A DNA stretch of 64,000 bases from Sinotaia quadrata (GCA_028829895.1 CM054181.1:14354001-14418000); one strand, 5' to 3'. Positions 24,406-36,689 are shown, counted from the first letter of the stretch. A program made the numbers and translations. Notes: generated from the sequence alone by a model not told the origin.

Positions 24406-26042
24406 TGTGACACATTGCCACCCTAGTATTGGTTATGATAGTTATTATTATTAATCACCCATAACTAATACAAGTGATGAGAATCTTAATTTATGTTATT
24501 AATGATTCTCCAGAAAACACCACTCGTCTAATATTTTGTGGATATGTGGGCGCTATAAACATTTTCCTATCTTCTTTAACATTAAAGACAAACATTCACT
24601 GTCACACAATATTTCCATAGGGGAGAGCTACTTACTAAAGGAGAAGATAAATCCGTCTATATTTAGTGATCCATCATCCACCCAATATCTCTCCAACATA
24701 AGGTTATCAATATGTGTAAGAAAGTCAATAAATTTATTAAATCAACAATCAAATATACATATGTAATAAATACAATGAAAAAGATTACTTGACATCAATA
24801 TTTCCATGAAACCACGTTTGAATAACTTTAATGATTATACAGTCTTATATTCTAACTAATCTAACACATAATTCAACAGTGAAGTGTCGATATAAATCAT
24901 AAGATAATTCTTATCAGAGAATAGAAATGGAGTAGAAGGAGATAAGCGATAATATTTTGTACATAATCTTGTCTTGACAATGATGCAATATTCTTTGCAG
25001 TGTTCATAACAATGTCACAAGTGTATTGTTCACAATGGAATTGTCACTTTTCACGTCTACCTCTAGCATGCTGTAGAATGTTCCATGAGCCATTGTTCTC
25101 TCGAGACTAATCTCGACACTCCTTCCCATAGTTCCCTCAAGCTGAACAACAATGTAGCAATTTCCAGTAACCTCCCTGTACCAGAAATTCCAGATGTAGT
25201 TAATACTTTGCTAACATACATCAACAGAGTGCAGTGTATCCTTTACACTTACACAATGGTGTAGTGTCTTCCCGAATCTACCACTGTCACAGCGGTTCAT
25301 AAATCAACAAACCTGAAAATTCTAGAAATTCCACAGATTCCAGGAAAAAAAGCTGCTTCTTCCCTGCAAAATATAATCAGAGAACAAATGCTAAGTTTTC
25401 CAGTTTATCATCCCTAACCCCATTCTTTCTTATATTCAAGTCTCAACTTAAGTTTCCTGCAAAAATCTTTATTAGCCAAATACACGCATACAGCATAATA
25501 AATATAACATAACAATTTTTATGAAAGGGTTCACTTCAAATAATGCCAAGTGTTTAGCATACTACAAACAAGCATCATAGCTCACAATTTGTAGAAATAA
25601 TAGCCTACTCACATAATACATCTGTACATAAAACGCAATAATAGCAAAATGCACGAACTATTTCTAAGTATATTCTCTTTCAAGTCAATCAGTTAACTCA
25701 ACATTAATCTAATGGTTGCAGTTACCTCACCATTAACCTAATGGCTGCCTTTCATGACCAGATTTCTGCCACACCAAATTCAAAGTGATCATTTTCAACA
25801 GGTAAACTAAACTTTGATCTCAGCCCTTTGGCTGGTCTCCTTTGTAAATCTTAACCATTGATAATAAAAATTACTTATCCACATACGGCCAGTTTAGATT
25901 ACATCAGCAAGTTCTAGCACATTCTCCACCTGAGTTGTTTACTCCAAAAATATCATCATAAGTGTTGCCCAAGGTAGGGTCACATTAACATTGGTAACAA
26001 AGATGTAAATATTAGGTATAGAAATAGGGATTGGCAAATTTT
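24406..26042 (-). repeat. Dispersed repeat family A, full-length copy (inverted)
   Basis: About 1.63 kb. The reverse complement matches 39262-40859 along its length, with shared blocks such as GAAAGAGAAT...CTTAGAAATA, GATGTATTATGTGAGTAG and the terminal AGGGTGG...GTGTCACA. No protein recognised. It could be a solo LTR or a long non-autonomous element; class unknown. A CT/CA-rich microsatellite (26046-26096) abuts it. Confidence 0.75.
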
Positions 26043-26048
26043 CTCTGA

Positions 26049-26081
<33 letters not shown>

Positions 26082-26420
26082 CCACACACACACACCCGTA
26101 ACTATTCAGTGACAATAACTATCAATTATAAAACTGTAATGATTATTTTGTGTTAGTATTTATCTATTTTACGAACGGAGAAAAATTATATGATAAAAAT
26201 ACACTTATCACTTTCAAATATTTTTATTTTAAAATTTAATGTAAAAGATAGCAATGCTGTAACTTGTGTTCTTTTATTTAAAAACACGATAATTGCTTGT
26301 TTTCCCGTTTTCTCAAGAAAATGATTAATGGAGTGAAGACATTACATTTTACAAAATTACGTTCGCAAAATTGGGTCAAAACTGGAGACAAGGAAGTTAT
26401 TTGTGATGCAATTGCCAACA

Positions 26421-26740
26421 AGTTATTGGTTATTATTAATTAATCATCCATAACTAATTACTAGTGATGAAAATCTTAATTTATGTTATTAATAATTCTC
26501 CAGCAGACACCACTCATCTCTCTCACTTGGCGGATATGCGTGCACTGTAAACGTTTTCTCTCTTCCACAACATTAAAGGCAAACATTTACCGCTACAAAA
26601 TATTTCCAGAGGTGGAAAATTTCTTACTAAAGAGAGGATAAATCCATTTATTAATCGATATTTAGTGAGCCACCATCCACCCACACTGAAATTCATACAA
26701 ATGATATAAATTTTATTTGACAAATTCTCAAACATGCATG
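26421..26740 (-). repeat. Dispersed repeat family A, terminal fragment (inverted)
   Basis: Repeats the first about 320 bp of the copy at 24406: CATAACTAAT...AGTGATGA.AATCTTAATT, CAGACACCACTC, and GATATTTAGTGA before CCATCCACCC. Confidence 0.7.
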
Positions 26741-26803
26741 AAAAATGTCAATATATACAAAAAATACAAAAGTGCGAAAAAACGTTGCAATCATTTATGT
26801 ATA

Positions 26804-26805
<2 letters not shown>

Positions 26806-26838
<33 letters not shown>

Positions 26839-26876
26839 TTTGTGTGTGTGTATGTGCGTGTGTATGTGCGTGTGTG
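26806..26876. repeat. (TG)n microsatellite, interrupted
   Basis: TG run broken by TTTG and ATGTGCG units, in the 3' flank of IAP gene 2. Confidence 0.85.
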
Positions 26877-27295
26877 TTTCAAATAATCTAGTATAACTGA
26901 CATTATGATTACATAAATATATATCAATGTTTATGTTTATTGTTCAGCTGCAGTCCCTCTATTTTACGCATGCGCCGAGAAAATATTTAATAAGTTTATA
27001 AATAGCACTTTGGTGTTGTACACTGTACAGGATACTGGCCATATCGGTGTCATTTTTGTTGTAGTCATTTCCATGTCCCTTTAACTATAAATACAAATAG
27101 CACATATTGTCCCTTAGGTCCCCTTCAATTTATAAAAGTCCTCTCTTAAACACATAAACACACTCATTTCTCTTTCTCTAACATACGCACACGCACGCAC
27201 ACACATTTACAAAATTAAAATATTTTAAAATCATTTGCTTTTCTACATACGAACAGTTAAATACTAAAACCACAACTGCTTTACGAAGCTTCGAC

Positions 27296-27510
27296 TTATC
27301 CCATTTGAACTCTCGTTGTCCCGTCAATTGGTTCGTTACACACAATGCAGCTCGTAACAGTTCTCGCACAAGTCTCACAAGACACGAGATGTCCACAAGG
27401 GAGAAAGATGGTGTTGGTGGTGTTTCGGTGACATATCTGGCACTCCGCTCGTCTGCTTAACTCTTGGTTTTCTCCATGACAGCCTCTATACCACTCAGAC
27501 TTTCCATCAA
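27296..27510 (-). CDS. IAP gene 2, exon 4: C-terminal RING finger
   Basis: 215 nt, acceptor TTTGTTTCAG above 27510. The G from exon 3 completes Val. The lead SRRAE precedes a C3HC4 RING: CQIC-x11-C-GH-x3-C-x2-C-x6-C-x2-C, with the FLPCGHLV core. It ends GTTRVQMG and TAA. It is clearly paralogous to the RING at 1392-1612. Confidence 0.9.
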
Positions 27511-27919
27511 CTGAAACAAACAACCCATACATTCTCTCATGAGAACACGAGAACTGGGAATACTAACTAAAGCAATTTACACTTTAGTCTCCTCAAGGCA
27601 ACAAATTCTAAAGGGACATGTAGAAGTGATACATGAAATATATTACTGATTAAAAATTAAACCTAAGGTGCAAAATGTCCATTACACAGCGTGCGTGTGA
27701 GTGTGTATGCATGTTTCCGGAGGGATTGTATAGAACAGCATTAATACAGAATATATATATAAATGTTAATTATATTGTAAACACATCATTCCTTCCTTCC
27801 TTCTTTACAAAGTTCCAAACTTCCAAACTCCAAGCCTTTCTTCCTTTCTTTTATGCTCTTCATGTTTCTTCCTCTTTCTTTATAAATTATAATGTGTAGT
27901 TTCGAGATGCTTATGGACG

Positions 27920-27961
<42 letters not shown>

Positions 27962-30900
27962 TGTCGCTGTTCCAAGTGATAAAATGATAAAAGCAAAAAG
28001 AAGAGAACACAGAAAAATACCAGGTTCTCAAATTCGAAATAGAGAGTCTGATACTAGAAGTGATACCTATAGTGATAGAAACTTGGTGAACATAACATCT
28101 GAGTTGGAAGGCTGTCTGAATAAACTACCTGGACACCACAGACTCGCCACAATACTAAAAGCAGCACTCCTCAAAGTGCCCACATCCTCCGCAAAACCTT
28201 AGATTTCCCAGAATCTTGGTAAGATTCCTGTACCTTGGCTCACAACCGACAATCGCTGAATAATAAAAACTTAAAGACAATAAAGTTATTAAAGACAATA
28301 AAGTTATTAAGCTTTAAAAGCTCTAAGTTCTTTGCAATAACTGCACATAACGTACGTAATCTTTATACATAATACAAAAACGTACGAAAGCTAAAGTAGC
28401 ACAACAAAAACAATATTAATCTTAATAAATGCACTGCTTTCTAACTCTACTCGCCACTACCATTGTAAGTGCTAACTCCACTGACCACTACCATTGTAAG
28501 TTCTAACTCCACTGACCACTACCATTGTAAGTTCTAACTCTACTGGCCACTACCATTGTAAGTTCTAACTCTACTGGCCACTACCATTGTAAGTTCTAAC
28601 TCTACTGGCCACTACCATTGTAAGTTCTAACTTTAGTGGCCACTACCATTGTAAGTTCTAACTCTACTGGCCACCACCATTGTAAGTTCTAACTCCACTG
28701 ACCACTACCATTGTAAGTTCTAATTTTACTGACCACTACCTTTGCCTTTACAACAATAATAATCTTTCCTCTATTCTACGTCATATAGTGATGGACACAG
28801 ATAAATAACGAGCTGTGCCGTTTTCTGTGACATTAGTAGTAGAAGTAGTAGCAATAGTAGTAATGGTAGTGTGGTAGTAGTAGTAGTTGTAGTAGTCCTT
28901 TGCATACATTTGCAATATCACGTGAGTAAATAAGAGCCAAAACGATGATTTAGCACTTTACGGTTGGGAAATAAAGTTCCGTTCTTTAGTTTAATTCACT
29001 CACTCTCTTTTTTCTCGCTCGTTCGCTCCATTCTCTTCTCCCTCACACATACACGCACGCATGCACTCACGCACAACCCGTTCAGCGTCACGCTAAAATG
29101 ATAATTGAATGGGTCATTGTGCTAAAAATTAAAACCAACTGTACTAATTAATGGATTTTTAAAATTTTTATAGACATATGATTAATTTAAGAACACATGT
29201 TTAATTCAGACTGATTGGTAAAAATTAGAATGTCAAACATGCTAAAAATAAGCCTGCCCATGGGCCCCGGCCTATTTCATCCCAATGACGCTGAACGGGT
29301 CTTGCTCGGTTTGTACACAATAGAAATTTGTTCACTGACAAATCACCAAGTCCAACACTCCTCTCAACAAATCTGTAGACATGAAATTTTTACCTGTGTC
29401 AGTTGAAAGGTCAGAATGCCCTGCAATACCTGTTGCACCATCTCCCCGGAAAGCTTGCACTCTGCCAGTGCTCCTGTCGTCTGCAGGTGAAGATGGCAAT
29501 GGTGTAAGCGTGGCAGGAAATTCTGAAGAGAATTTGGCCGTCACAAGATGAGACGTTACTACGCTCGCGGACGTCGACACGTCACTCGCCCGTGATGCCG
29601 GTTGCGTCAGGAGTGCTGTGCTCAAGGTAGTTGGTGAGGTGGGCGGTTCTGGAGACGTTGCGCTGACGGGGGTGATGGGTGAACTTGGGGTCGTGGTGTC
29701 TATTTCACTCTGCAAAGCTGCGCAAAGGGAACTTGGTCCATCTATTGCACCAGGTCTGGAACCACCATCGGCCATCCGACCGTTCCGCGCCTGGTGTGCA
29801 GGATTTAAACCCATCACCTCCAACTGTAGAATGGATTTTAGTGCATTAAATTCATGGGCATAATAATATATGCATACATAATTTGCCAGTGCTATTCTTA
29901 TAGTGTTCGTTCTACATCAAAGTATGTGGCGCCGTGTGTTAAAGCAACACACATTTTATTTCATTATTTTGAAAAATGTACCTACACAGGCTTTGATAGA
30001 GTGGGGTCAATAAACGGAGGCAGGTTGTGTTTTTCCACACTATATAGACTATATATTGACTGTGATGTTAGCCTTTGATCTATTGCTTCATTGCACACAC
30101 TCATACATATATATACACGAACGAAATATTCTTTTATTCATTAGGTTTTGACCTATTTCGATTAGGGTGGGTGGGTACAGTGTGGTTATATAGTATGTAC
30201 ATACGACTAATTTCCAAATATGCTGATACGCAGAAATATTTAAAGTTTTAATGGCAAAAAAAAATAGTAGTACAACTACACATGGGACATTTGAATTTGT
30301 TGCGTCACATGCTGGTGTTTTTTATTCTTAAGTTCAATATCTTATTGCAAAAAATACTGAGAGTCGTATATACACAGGCACACATGAAATAGTTAAGAAA
30401 ATACATCTTTAAAAAAAAAAGAATGTTAACGGTACTAAACACAGATGTAATTTATAATTCTTTTTAATATCTAACAAGATCGTGTGTATGCAGTCACTTA
30501 TTTCGAGACTATACTAATTCACAAGGTAAACAGCTAAGAAAACCATTCTTAAACAAGTCGTGGTCGACGCAATAGAATTATTTATTCAAAGAAATAAATG
30601 AACAAACTACAGCTGAACACTATTATTTCCAACAATGAAAATCTGTAGTAAATCCAATGGAAGGGAAATAATTCGACTTACCTTGACAGCTATCCAAAAC
30701 CATGGATTATCTCCATTATATTCAAACGAAGCAGTCACTCAAAGAAATCGTTTGTATGTGTGTGATAGGACGTTTGAAAAGTTGTGACAAGTCGATAGGA
30801 GGGATTTCGACAATCGAGTAATAATAAAATTCCATATTTACAAGTCATATCATTACTTTAAAAAAAACTTTGGTGTCACTTGTAGTTGGACACTAATAGC

Positions 30901-32898
30901 TAGACTAGTGAAATCCTTTTGAGAAAACGTATTTGATTGTATTTAAGTTAAGATATAATAATAAAATAATAATAATATTAAAGCAAATATTACGGATAGA
31001 CACTAAATGCTAAGTGAACACGTTTTTTTTTTTTAGGTTGTATAGTTTTCTTTCTGTGCGTTCGGCAAGAGGCTTTTTTTTCTGTGTGCTCCGCCCCACA
31101 AGCGGTGTAATCGGCTTGTAGTAAGTTTTTAGTTTGCTCTAGTCTAGCGTCTTGTTGAATCACCTCATCTTTTTCACTCATCACCATCAGGCGTCTTGTT
31201 GAATCACCTCATCTTTTTCACTCATCACCATCAGGCGTCTTGTTGAATCACCTCATCTTTTTCACTCATCACCATCAGACGCTATTTAGTCATGATCAGT
31301 CATCAAAAAGCTCAACCTTCGGACTACCGGGACAGTAATTATGAAGAAACATAACACCAGAGCGTCAGCTAGTGCCACACCTAAGCCCTTATTAGAGCTA
31401 GTTGTGAAACCAGCCTTACTGCCCACTCCCGAGCCCTTATTAGAGCTAGTTGTGAAACCAACCTTACTGCTCACTCCTGAGCCCTTATTAGAGCTAGTTG
31501 TGAAACCAGCCTTACTGCCCACTCCCAAGCCCTTATTAGAGCTAGTTGTGAAACCAGCCTTACTGCCCAATCCCAAGCCCACTTCAGGGCAAGATAATCA
31601 AAGTGGCATACATCTTGCGGCCACACCCAAGCAGCTAGAAAGAGAGGAAGCGGAAGTCAAAACTCCAGCAGTAACACCACCGCCAGCGCTCCCCGAATAC
31701 TAGGGAGAGGAGCGTGAGCACTTCAGGTCAGAGAACGTCTTATGACGAAATGATTCACGAAAGCTCCAGTGATGACGTAAAATTTATTATAGTAGCCACC
31801 ACAACCACCGACTTGTTAAATAGGCTTAGGTCAACTTGCTAAGTAAGCTGAGCGGGTATTTTAAATAGGACCAAGCAGACTTATTAAATAGACTCGTAAA
31901 CTAATTAAGTAGAATTAGACTTGGTAAATAGGTTTAGATAGACATTAAATAGATCCAGGTAGACGTGTTAAATTGACGTAGAAAGACTTGTTATATATGC
32001 TCAGAGAGGTGTGTTAAATAGGTTTAGACATACTAATTAAGTAGGCAAAGACAAACTTTTTAAATAGGCTTGTTAAATAGGCTTAGATAGACTTGTTATA
32101 TATATATACTCCTAGAGACCCGTTAAATAGGTTATGTAGACACAAACACATTTATTAGTCAGGCAGACTTATTAAGTAGGAAACTTGTTAAATAAATTAC
32201 TTGTTAAAAGGGCTTAGGCAGACCTCTTTAGATGGGCTCACACTTGTTGAATAGGTTCAGGCAGACTTGCATCATAGGCTCAAACATACTCGTTACATCG
32301 GACGAGGCAATTATTTTCAAGGTCGAATTAGTTATGTATAAAATGCATGTCAACAAAGCAATCTCTTATCTTTCATTTCATAATTGTTAAAAATACTATT
32401 GATCAAACACTTAATTTAGCCTTAATCAACAACTCTTTATCGCCTATAGCAATGGAAATATGTTTATTTCAAGTAAACAGTTAATCAAAAGAAAGAAGAT
32501 TAATCTAACAGACTACCTCTTGACTTTGGTCTAGTATTCTTTGAATGAAGTTGTCTCCCTTAATCGCTCGCAAGTAGGCGCAATCTGGTCGCCATCTCAC
32601 GTGTTCCGTCCACACGTCGTCAGTTACCTCCCATGATTTGAGTCCCACACCACAGTAAAAACAGCGCACACAGTCACCGTAACCTGAGTCATGAAATGAA
32701 AATAATGACAGAGTTTTCTATTACCACAAGATTTATCTTATGCCCATATAGACAATAATAACAATAATTTCAGCAATAGGAATAATAAAAGATAACATAA
32801 AATGTATTGCTGATTACATGTTTGTATACATTACTAATGTGCAGACAGATATATGATCCGAAAATATACGATACCCGCTACACACACACAAACACACA

Positions 32899-32968
<70 letters not shown>

Positions 32969-35900
32969 CACATACCTTTCATATAATCGATCCAATTGAG
33001 TTGGTCGGTACCCCAAAACAGAGTAGAGTCATATCTCACCCGTAACTGATGAAGTCATATTAATGAAAAGTTCTTGGCAGTGGAATAACGTTAGCACAAC
33101 CACCACCACCGCCATATTGATAGTGTTATTTATAGAATTACATGCACTGTGACACAGTGGAGTGCTATTCAGAGACATGTACAGTAACACAGTCGAGTGC
33201 TATTCAGAGACATATACAGTGACACAGTGGAGTGCTATTCAGAGACATGTACAGTGACACAGTGGAGTGCTATTCAGAGACATGTACAGTGACACAGTGG
33301 AGTGCTATTCAGAGACTGTACAGTAACACAGTGGAGTGCTATTCAGAGACATGTACAGAGACAGTGGAGTGCTATTCAGAGACATGTACAGTGACACAGT
33401 GGAGTGCTATTCAGAGACATGTACAGTAACACAGTGGAGTGCTATTCAGAGACATGTACAGTGACAGTGGAGTGCTATTCAGAGACGTGTACAGTGACAG
33501 TGGAGTGCTATTCAGAGACATGTACAGTGACAATGGAATGCTATTCAGAGACATGTACAGTGACAGTGGAGTACTATTCAGAGACATGTACAGTGACAGT
33601 GGAATGCTATTCAGAGACATGTACAGTGACAGTGGAGTGCTATTCAGAGACATGTACAGTGACAGTGGAGTACTATTCAGAGACATGTACAGTGACAGTG
33701 GAGTGCTATTCAGAGACATGTACAGTGACAGTGGAGTACTATTCAGAGACATGTACAGTGACAGTGGAGTACTATTCAGAGACATGTACAATGACAGTGG
33801 AGTGCTATTCAGAGACATGTACAGTGACAGTGGAATGCTATTTAGAGACAAGGACGTATCAGCAAAGGGTGGGTGGGTGGTCGATAGCAGTTTAACAACT
33901 GGAGCTTGCGTTTCATTTCATCATCAAACGTTCTCTGATCTGGATTGCCCCAGTACACACTTGTGTTCGAGGTAGAGGGCTGGAGGGCTGGCGGAAGTGT
34001 GTGTGGGGGGGGAAATGATCGCACCAGTTTTATTGCCAATAAATATTTTACGAAAGGAAGGGACGGTGCGGGAGGCAAAGTGTGGCTGAACAATGTGAGA
34101 GAGGGGAAATCCAGAAATTGTGACATCACAAATTTTGTTTCTATTTTTACATTCTGTTCGACGTGACTTATTTTGTTATCAAACTATTCAACAAAGATAA
34201 TTTATCTGTATTTCATTTTTTAAAATTAAAATAACGCTAATGAACCCTGGCTGCCCATATATTGTGTCTCGCTTTGGGGGAGGGGGGATAATTTTATTCC
34301 CCATCCCCTGCCTCCCTGTGACAACACGTCACACTGACCTGCAGTCACTTGCTTACATATTCCCCATAAGTAAGTAAAACAATTATGTAATCGTTGAAGT
34401 CTAGTTTTGCATTGTCGGTAGAGTTAAAAGTACTTATTGTGAAGAATACAATAAGTATTTAATAAGATTTTACAGCTGATGAGTGTTCAAGCAGACGAGT
34501 CAGTTACGTTGCGTTCTATATATTCAACGTTAACACTGATTTAGAACAGGACATAAACTTGCTTTCTAGCTATTCAATGTTAACACTGATTTAGAACAGG
34601 CCATAAACTTGCTTTCTAGCGCTAAGAGTTAAACCTACAAAATACGCTGGTACACCTTAAAGAACATAAACACATAAACACACACTAATATAATGTTAGC
34701 GGTTGCAGTAATTATTGATTTTTTTTCTTTTAGAGATATAATATGCAACATTGTAAATTCATTGTTCATAAAGTATTTTGTTGATGGCATGAATGATGTT
34801 TTGCCATGTGTCTGTGATTACTATCAGGTTACAATTTCGTACACTGTACACTGGTTACTTTTAATGACCAACATGCATAACAGAACAAAACCCACTTTAC
34901 CAGCAAAGTACATCCCACACAGAATCATCTGGTCAAGGGGCGGGGCCCTCGTTTCGTCCCAAGCTAGGTATGACCGTCTCCTACTGGCCATGTCCTGATA
35001 CATCGGGTACACGGCCCCACCTAGATCCAAACCTGGCCTAGGAAACATTAACCTTGGGCCACCCCCCGCAGCTCGTGCATCGGCTGCCCCGCCTTCTCCA
35101 TTAAATGTCACACCCCTTTCACTGTCCTCCACGAAACTACTCGTGGACGTTTGCGATCGCCTAGCGTCCGTTTGCTGTGCTCTTTGACCTTGAGGTCTTC
35201 TCTCTTCCACCCCCGTGGGCTCCAAATCGTTGGGCCGTGTTAAGGTATTGATGGAGGAACTAAGAGGTGGAGCAAGAGATGGGGGGTCTCTGTCCATTTC
35301 TACAACATGTGGACAGCTGGGCGAGATGCGATGGTGTATAACGAATGGGTTGTCTCCGGCTCTCCACCCGGAGTAGTTTCTGTGACAGCGGTAGCAAAAG
35401 ACTTCATCTGCGTGGCCCCGGAAGTAAAATCCAGCGTCCGCCAATCTGACCCTCGACACTGGCACCGAGGACGGCAAAGCGCTTAGCGTTGCTAAGCGAT
35501 ATCCTAGAAACGCCATGTCTTGCTCTGGATTACTGATGGCATCAGGGAAAAAGCGAGTGATTGGCAACACGCGCTCTCTTCGTTGCCATAGTGACAGGTC
35601 AAATGCACTAGCAGGATGCTGGTGGCACATTGTGGGAATTGAGGTTGCTTCTAGATGTTGTTCGTATTTGAAATGAAAACAGTTGTTGCGAGGCAGAACA
35701 TAGTTGTACATTTTCCAAGACTTTCTGAAGTAATCTCTGTCCATCATGGGAAGAGAATGCATCTCTGTATTGACGTATGAACATTTTTTGGTAGTAAATC
35801 GAATTTTTACATTTTCCTTCACAGTAAGATCTTTTAATTGTCTAAATCCAGTAAATGCGCAGTTATTTAAAGCGTTATGTAAAAAATCGATTATTGCACG

Positions 35901-36689
35901 TGTTAAGAACCATAGAACTAATTCTAAAACTGAGATGTCTAAATGAGATTCTAGTGTCCTTGATATTTTAACAATCAATTGGTGTACTATAATCAATTTT
36001 AGCATAATCAAAGACAGAATACAATAGGGCCAAGCTACAACTGAACCTATGCACTGCTGATGATTTGACCTGTGTGAAAAAGAAAATAGAAAATTTTGAA
36101 ACACTTGCCTTTTACATTTCGAGCCTAAAAATGCTTGAATGAAGCTTTGAACTTTACTGACCTTTTCAGAGCAAACGGTCTTAATCCTGCGTTTATTTGC
36201 AGTTGCATAAATTCTTTCCTCTAAAGATGAACCATTTTCCGAGACAAAAATATAAACATGAATTCCTTGTTTATAAGTTTTTAGCATATCTTCATTCAAC
36301 CTGTATGTCACGTGGTGTGACAGGACATTCTTGTAAATTAAACCGCAGTTAGTGAGCACGAAAGGTTTGACACATGCGCAGTGCACACACACAGGAAATC
36401 TCCAAACTCTGCAACGCACACCAGTCCATTCAGATGACCTTGTGAAAACGAAAACAGAAACACAGATAAAATTGAGTTCGAATTGGAACCTTTTCCCAGG
36501 CATTCTATTTTGGTGCCAGATTTCACAGACTGATGCAGTGCAGGCTGTGAAGGATGATGCCCTAAATATGATGGCAGACAAGTCGTTTGGCCGGGCAATA
36601 AAGTGACGTGTAGCAATTAAATTAATGACACGTCGCGCATGTGATGAGCTGTCATCGATCGCAGCAGTGGTACAAATACGCGATGACAC
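27296..36689 (-). CDS. IAP gene 2: two BIR domains plus RING (four exons, predicted 866 aa)
   Basis: Paralogue of the gene at 1392-7889 in the same orientation. Exons are 36689-34901, 32683-32517, 29823-29394 and 27510-27296, again with phases 1, 0 and 1; joined length is 2601 nt. Order: unfamiliar N-terminal part (about 1-378), BIR1 (about 379-462; C432, C435, H452, C459), a charged spacer, BIR2 (about 547-633; C604, C607, H624, C631), a Ser/Thr/Pro linker and RING (C819 to C853). The BIR modules are nearly identical to gene 1, including a shared run of over 20 residues around LATLSALPSS. The extension, spacer and linker are strongly diverged. Probable role: E3 ligase and caspase or innate-signalling regulator. 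It shows no frameshift or stop, so it looks functional. Confidence 0.88.
27922..28262 (+). mobile_element. LINE 3' fragment with adjoining (AATAAT)n tract
   Basis: 28060-28260 matches 9270-9460 closely (GAACATAACA.CTGAGTTGGAAG, TGCCCACATCCTCC, CCCAGAATCT.GGTAAGATTCC). The AAT tract in front may be the tail of an earlier insertion. Confidence 0.6.
28441..28740. repeat. 31-bp minisatellite, about 10 copies
   Basis: Unit CTACTGGCCACTACCATTGT plus AAGTTCTAACT, in IAP gene 2 intron 3. Confidence 0.9.
29394..29823 (-). CDS. IAP gene 2, exon 3: Ser/Thr/Pro-rich linker
   Basis: 430 nt, acceptor CATTCTACAG above 29823 (phase 0, first codon TTG = Leu) and donor GTAAAAAT at 29393 (phase 1). The peptide starts LEVMGLNPAH and contains long Ser/Thr/Pro stretches (TTTPSSPITP). 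It is probably a flexible tether between BIR2 and RING. Splice position and phases match gene 1, although the sequence hardly does. Confidence 0.8.
31147..31280. repeat. 44-bp tandem repeat, 3 copies
   Basis: Three almost identical units beginning GCGTCTTGTTGAATCACCTC, at 31147, 31191 and 31235. Confidence 0.88.
31381..31578. repeat. 48-bp tandem repeat, about 4 copies
   Basis: The unit reads in frame as PLLELVVKPALLPTPE (16 residues) on the plus strand and is open in other frames. It is part of a 120-codon frame (31341-31703) whose end is Pro/Glu-rich. Because it lies inside an IAP intron on the opposite strand and is repeat-built, I do not call it a gene. Confidence 0.75.
31815..32300. repeat. 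Degenerate minisatellite
   Basis: Irregular copies around GACTTGTTAAATAGGCTTAG, period roughly 25-40 bp, heavily diverged. Confidence 0.7.
32517..32683 (-). CDS. IAP gene 2, exon 2: zinc-binding half of BIR2
   Basis: 167 nt, acceptor GACTCAG above 32683, donor GTAGTC at 32516. It encodes YGDCVRCFYC through KGDNFIQRIL and DQSQE, completing BIR2 with C-x2-C-x16-H-x6-C. It is one codon shorter than its counterpart at 4099-4268 and otherwise closely matches it. Confidence 0.88.
32882..32965. repeat. (CA)n microsatellite
   Basis: More than 80 bp of CA with a few interruptions at its left end. Confidence 0.92.
33148..33845. repeat. 33/35-bp minisatellite, about 20 copies
   Basis: Unit core GTGGAGTGCTATTCAGAGAC followed by ATGTACAGTGACA. 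The left part uses mainly a 35-bp form with an extra CA (GACACAGTGG). From about 33450 the unit is 33 bp (GACAGTGG), a multiple of three, so long open frames appear on both strands. These frames are artefacts. Confidence 0.92.
34503..34620. repeat. Direct repeat of about 57 bp, 2 copies
   Basis: Two copies sharing GTTAACACTGATTTAGAACA, then CATAAACTTGCTTTCTAGC. Confidence 0.75.
34901..36689 (-). CDS. IAP gene 2, exon 1: N-terminal extension, BIR1 and first part of BIR2
   Basis: 1789-nt open frame from an ATG giving MSSRICTTAA; later in-frame ATGs such as MPGKRF are possible starts. Residues 1-378 have no recognised domain. A hydrophobic stretch near 225-280 (SLIMLKLIIV, VLELVLWFLT) parallels one in gene 1. 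BIR1 has CYRC-x16-H-x6-C. A spacer rich in Arg, Gln, Ser and Gly leads to LMFPRPGLDL, the start of BIR2. The exon ends after YFA plus one base of Gly, with donor GTAAAGTG at 34900. If translation starts late, much of the extension would be 5' UTR. Confidence 0.83.

Larger units (their letters stand above)
27511..29393. other. IAP gene 2 intron 3
   Basis: Phase-1 intron containing an (AATAAT)n tract (27922-27960), a LINE 3' fragment (27961-28262), a 31-bp minisatellite (28441-28740) and a TAG/GTA-rich simple repeat (28835-28892). Confidence 0.75.
29824..32516. other. IAP gene 2 intron 2
   Basis: 2.7-kb phase-0 intron with three separate tandem arrays (31147-31280, 31381-31578, about 31815-32300). 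A plus-strand 120-codon frame (31341-31703) is made mostly of the 48-bp repeat. Otherwise AT-rich with no gene seen. Confidence 0.7.
32684..34900. other. IAP gene 2 intron 1
   Basis: 2.2-kb phase-1 intron with a (CA)n run (32882-32965) and a large minisatellite (33148-33845). A short G/GT-rich stretch lies around 33990-34015. Confidence 0.75.

Noticed and set aside
24536..24766. Open frame within family A
   Set aside because: The frame is not kept in the other copies of the repeat, so it is chance.
28441..28740. CRISPR-like look of regular 31-bp repeats
   Set aside because: Units are directly adjacent with no unique spacers, in a eukaryotic intron; this is a minisatellite. The same applies to the other arrays.
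29618..29863. Plus-strand open frame
   Set aside because: Antisense shadow of IAP gene 2 exon 3, whose splice ends and phases fit.
33232..33975. Long overlapping open frames on both strands (CYSETCTVTVE-type repeats)
   Set aside because: The 33-bp unit is a multiple of three, so every frame without a stop in one unit stays open. It lies in an IAP intron.
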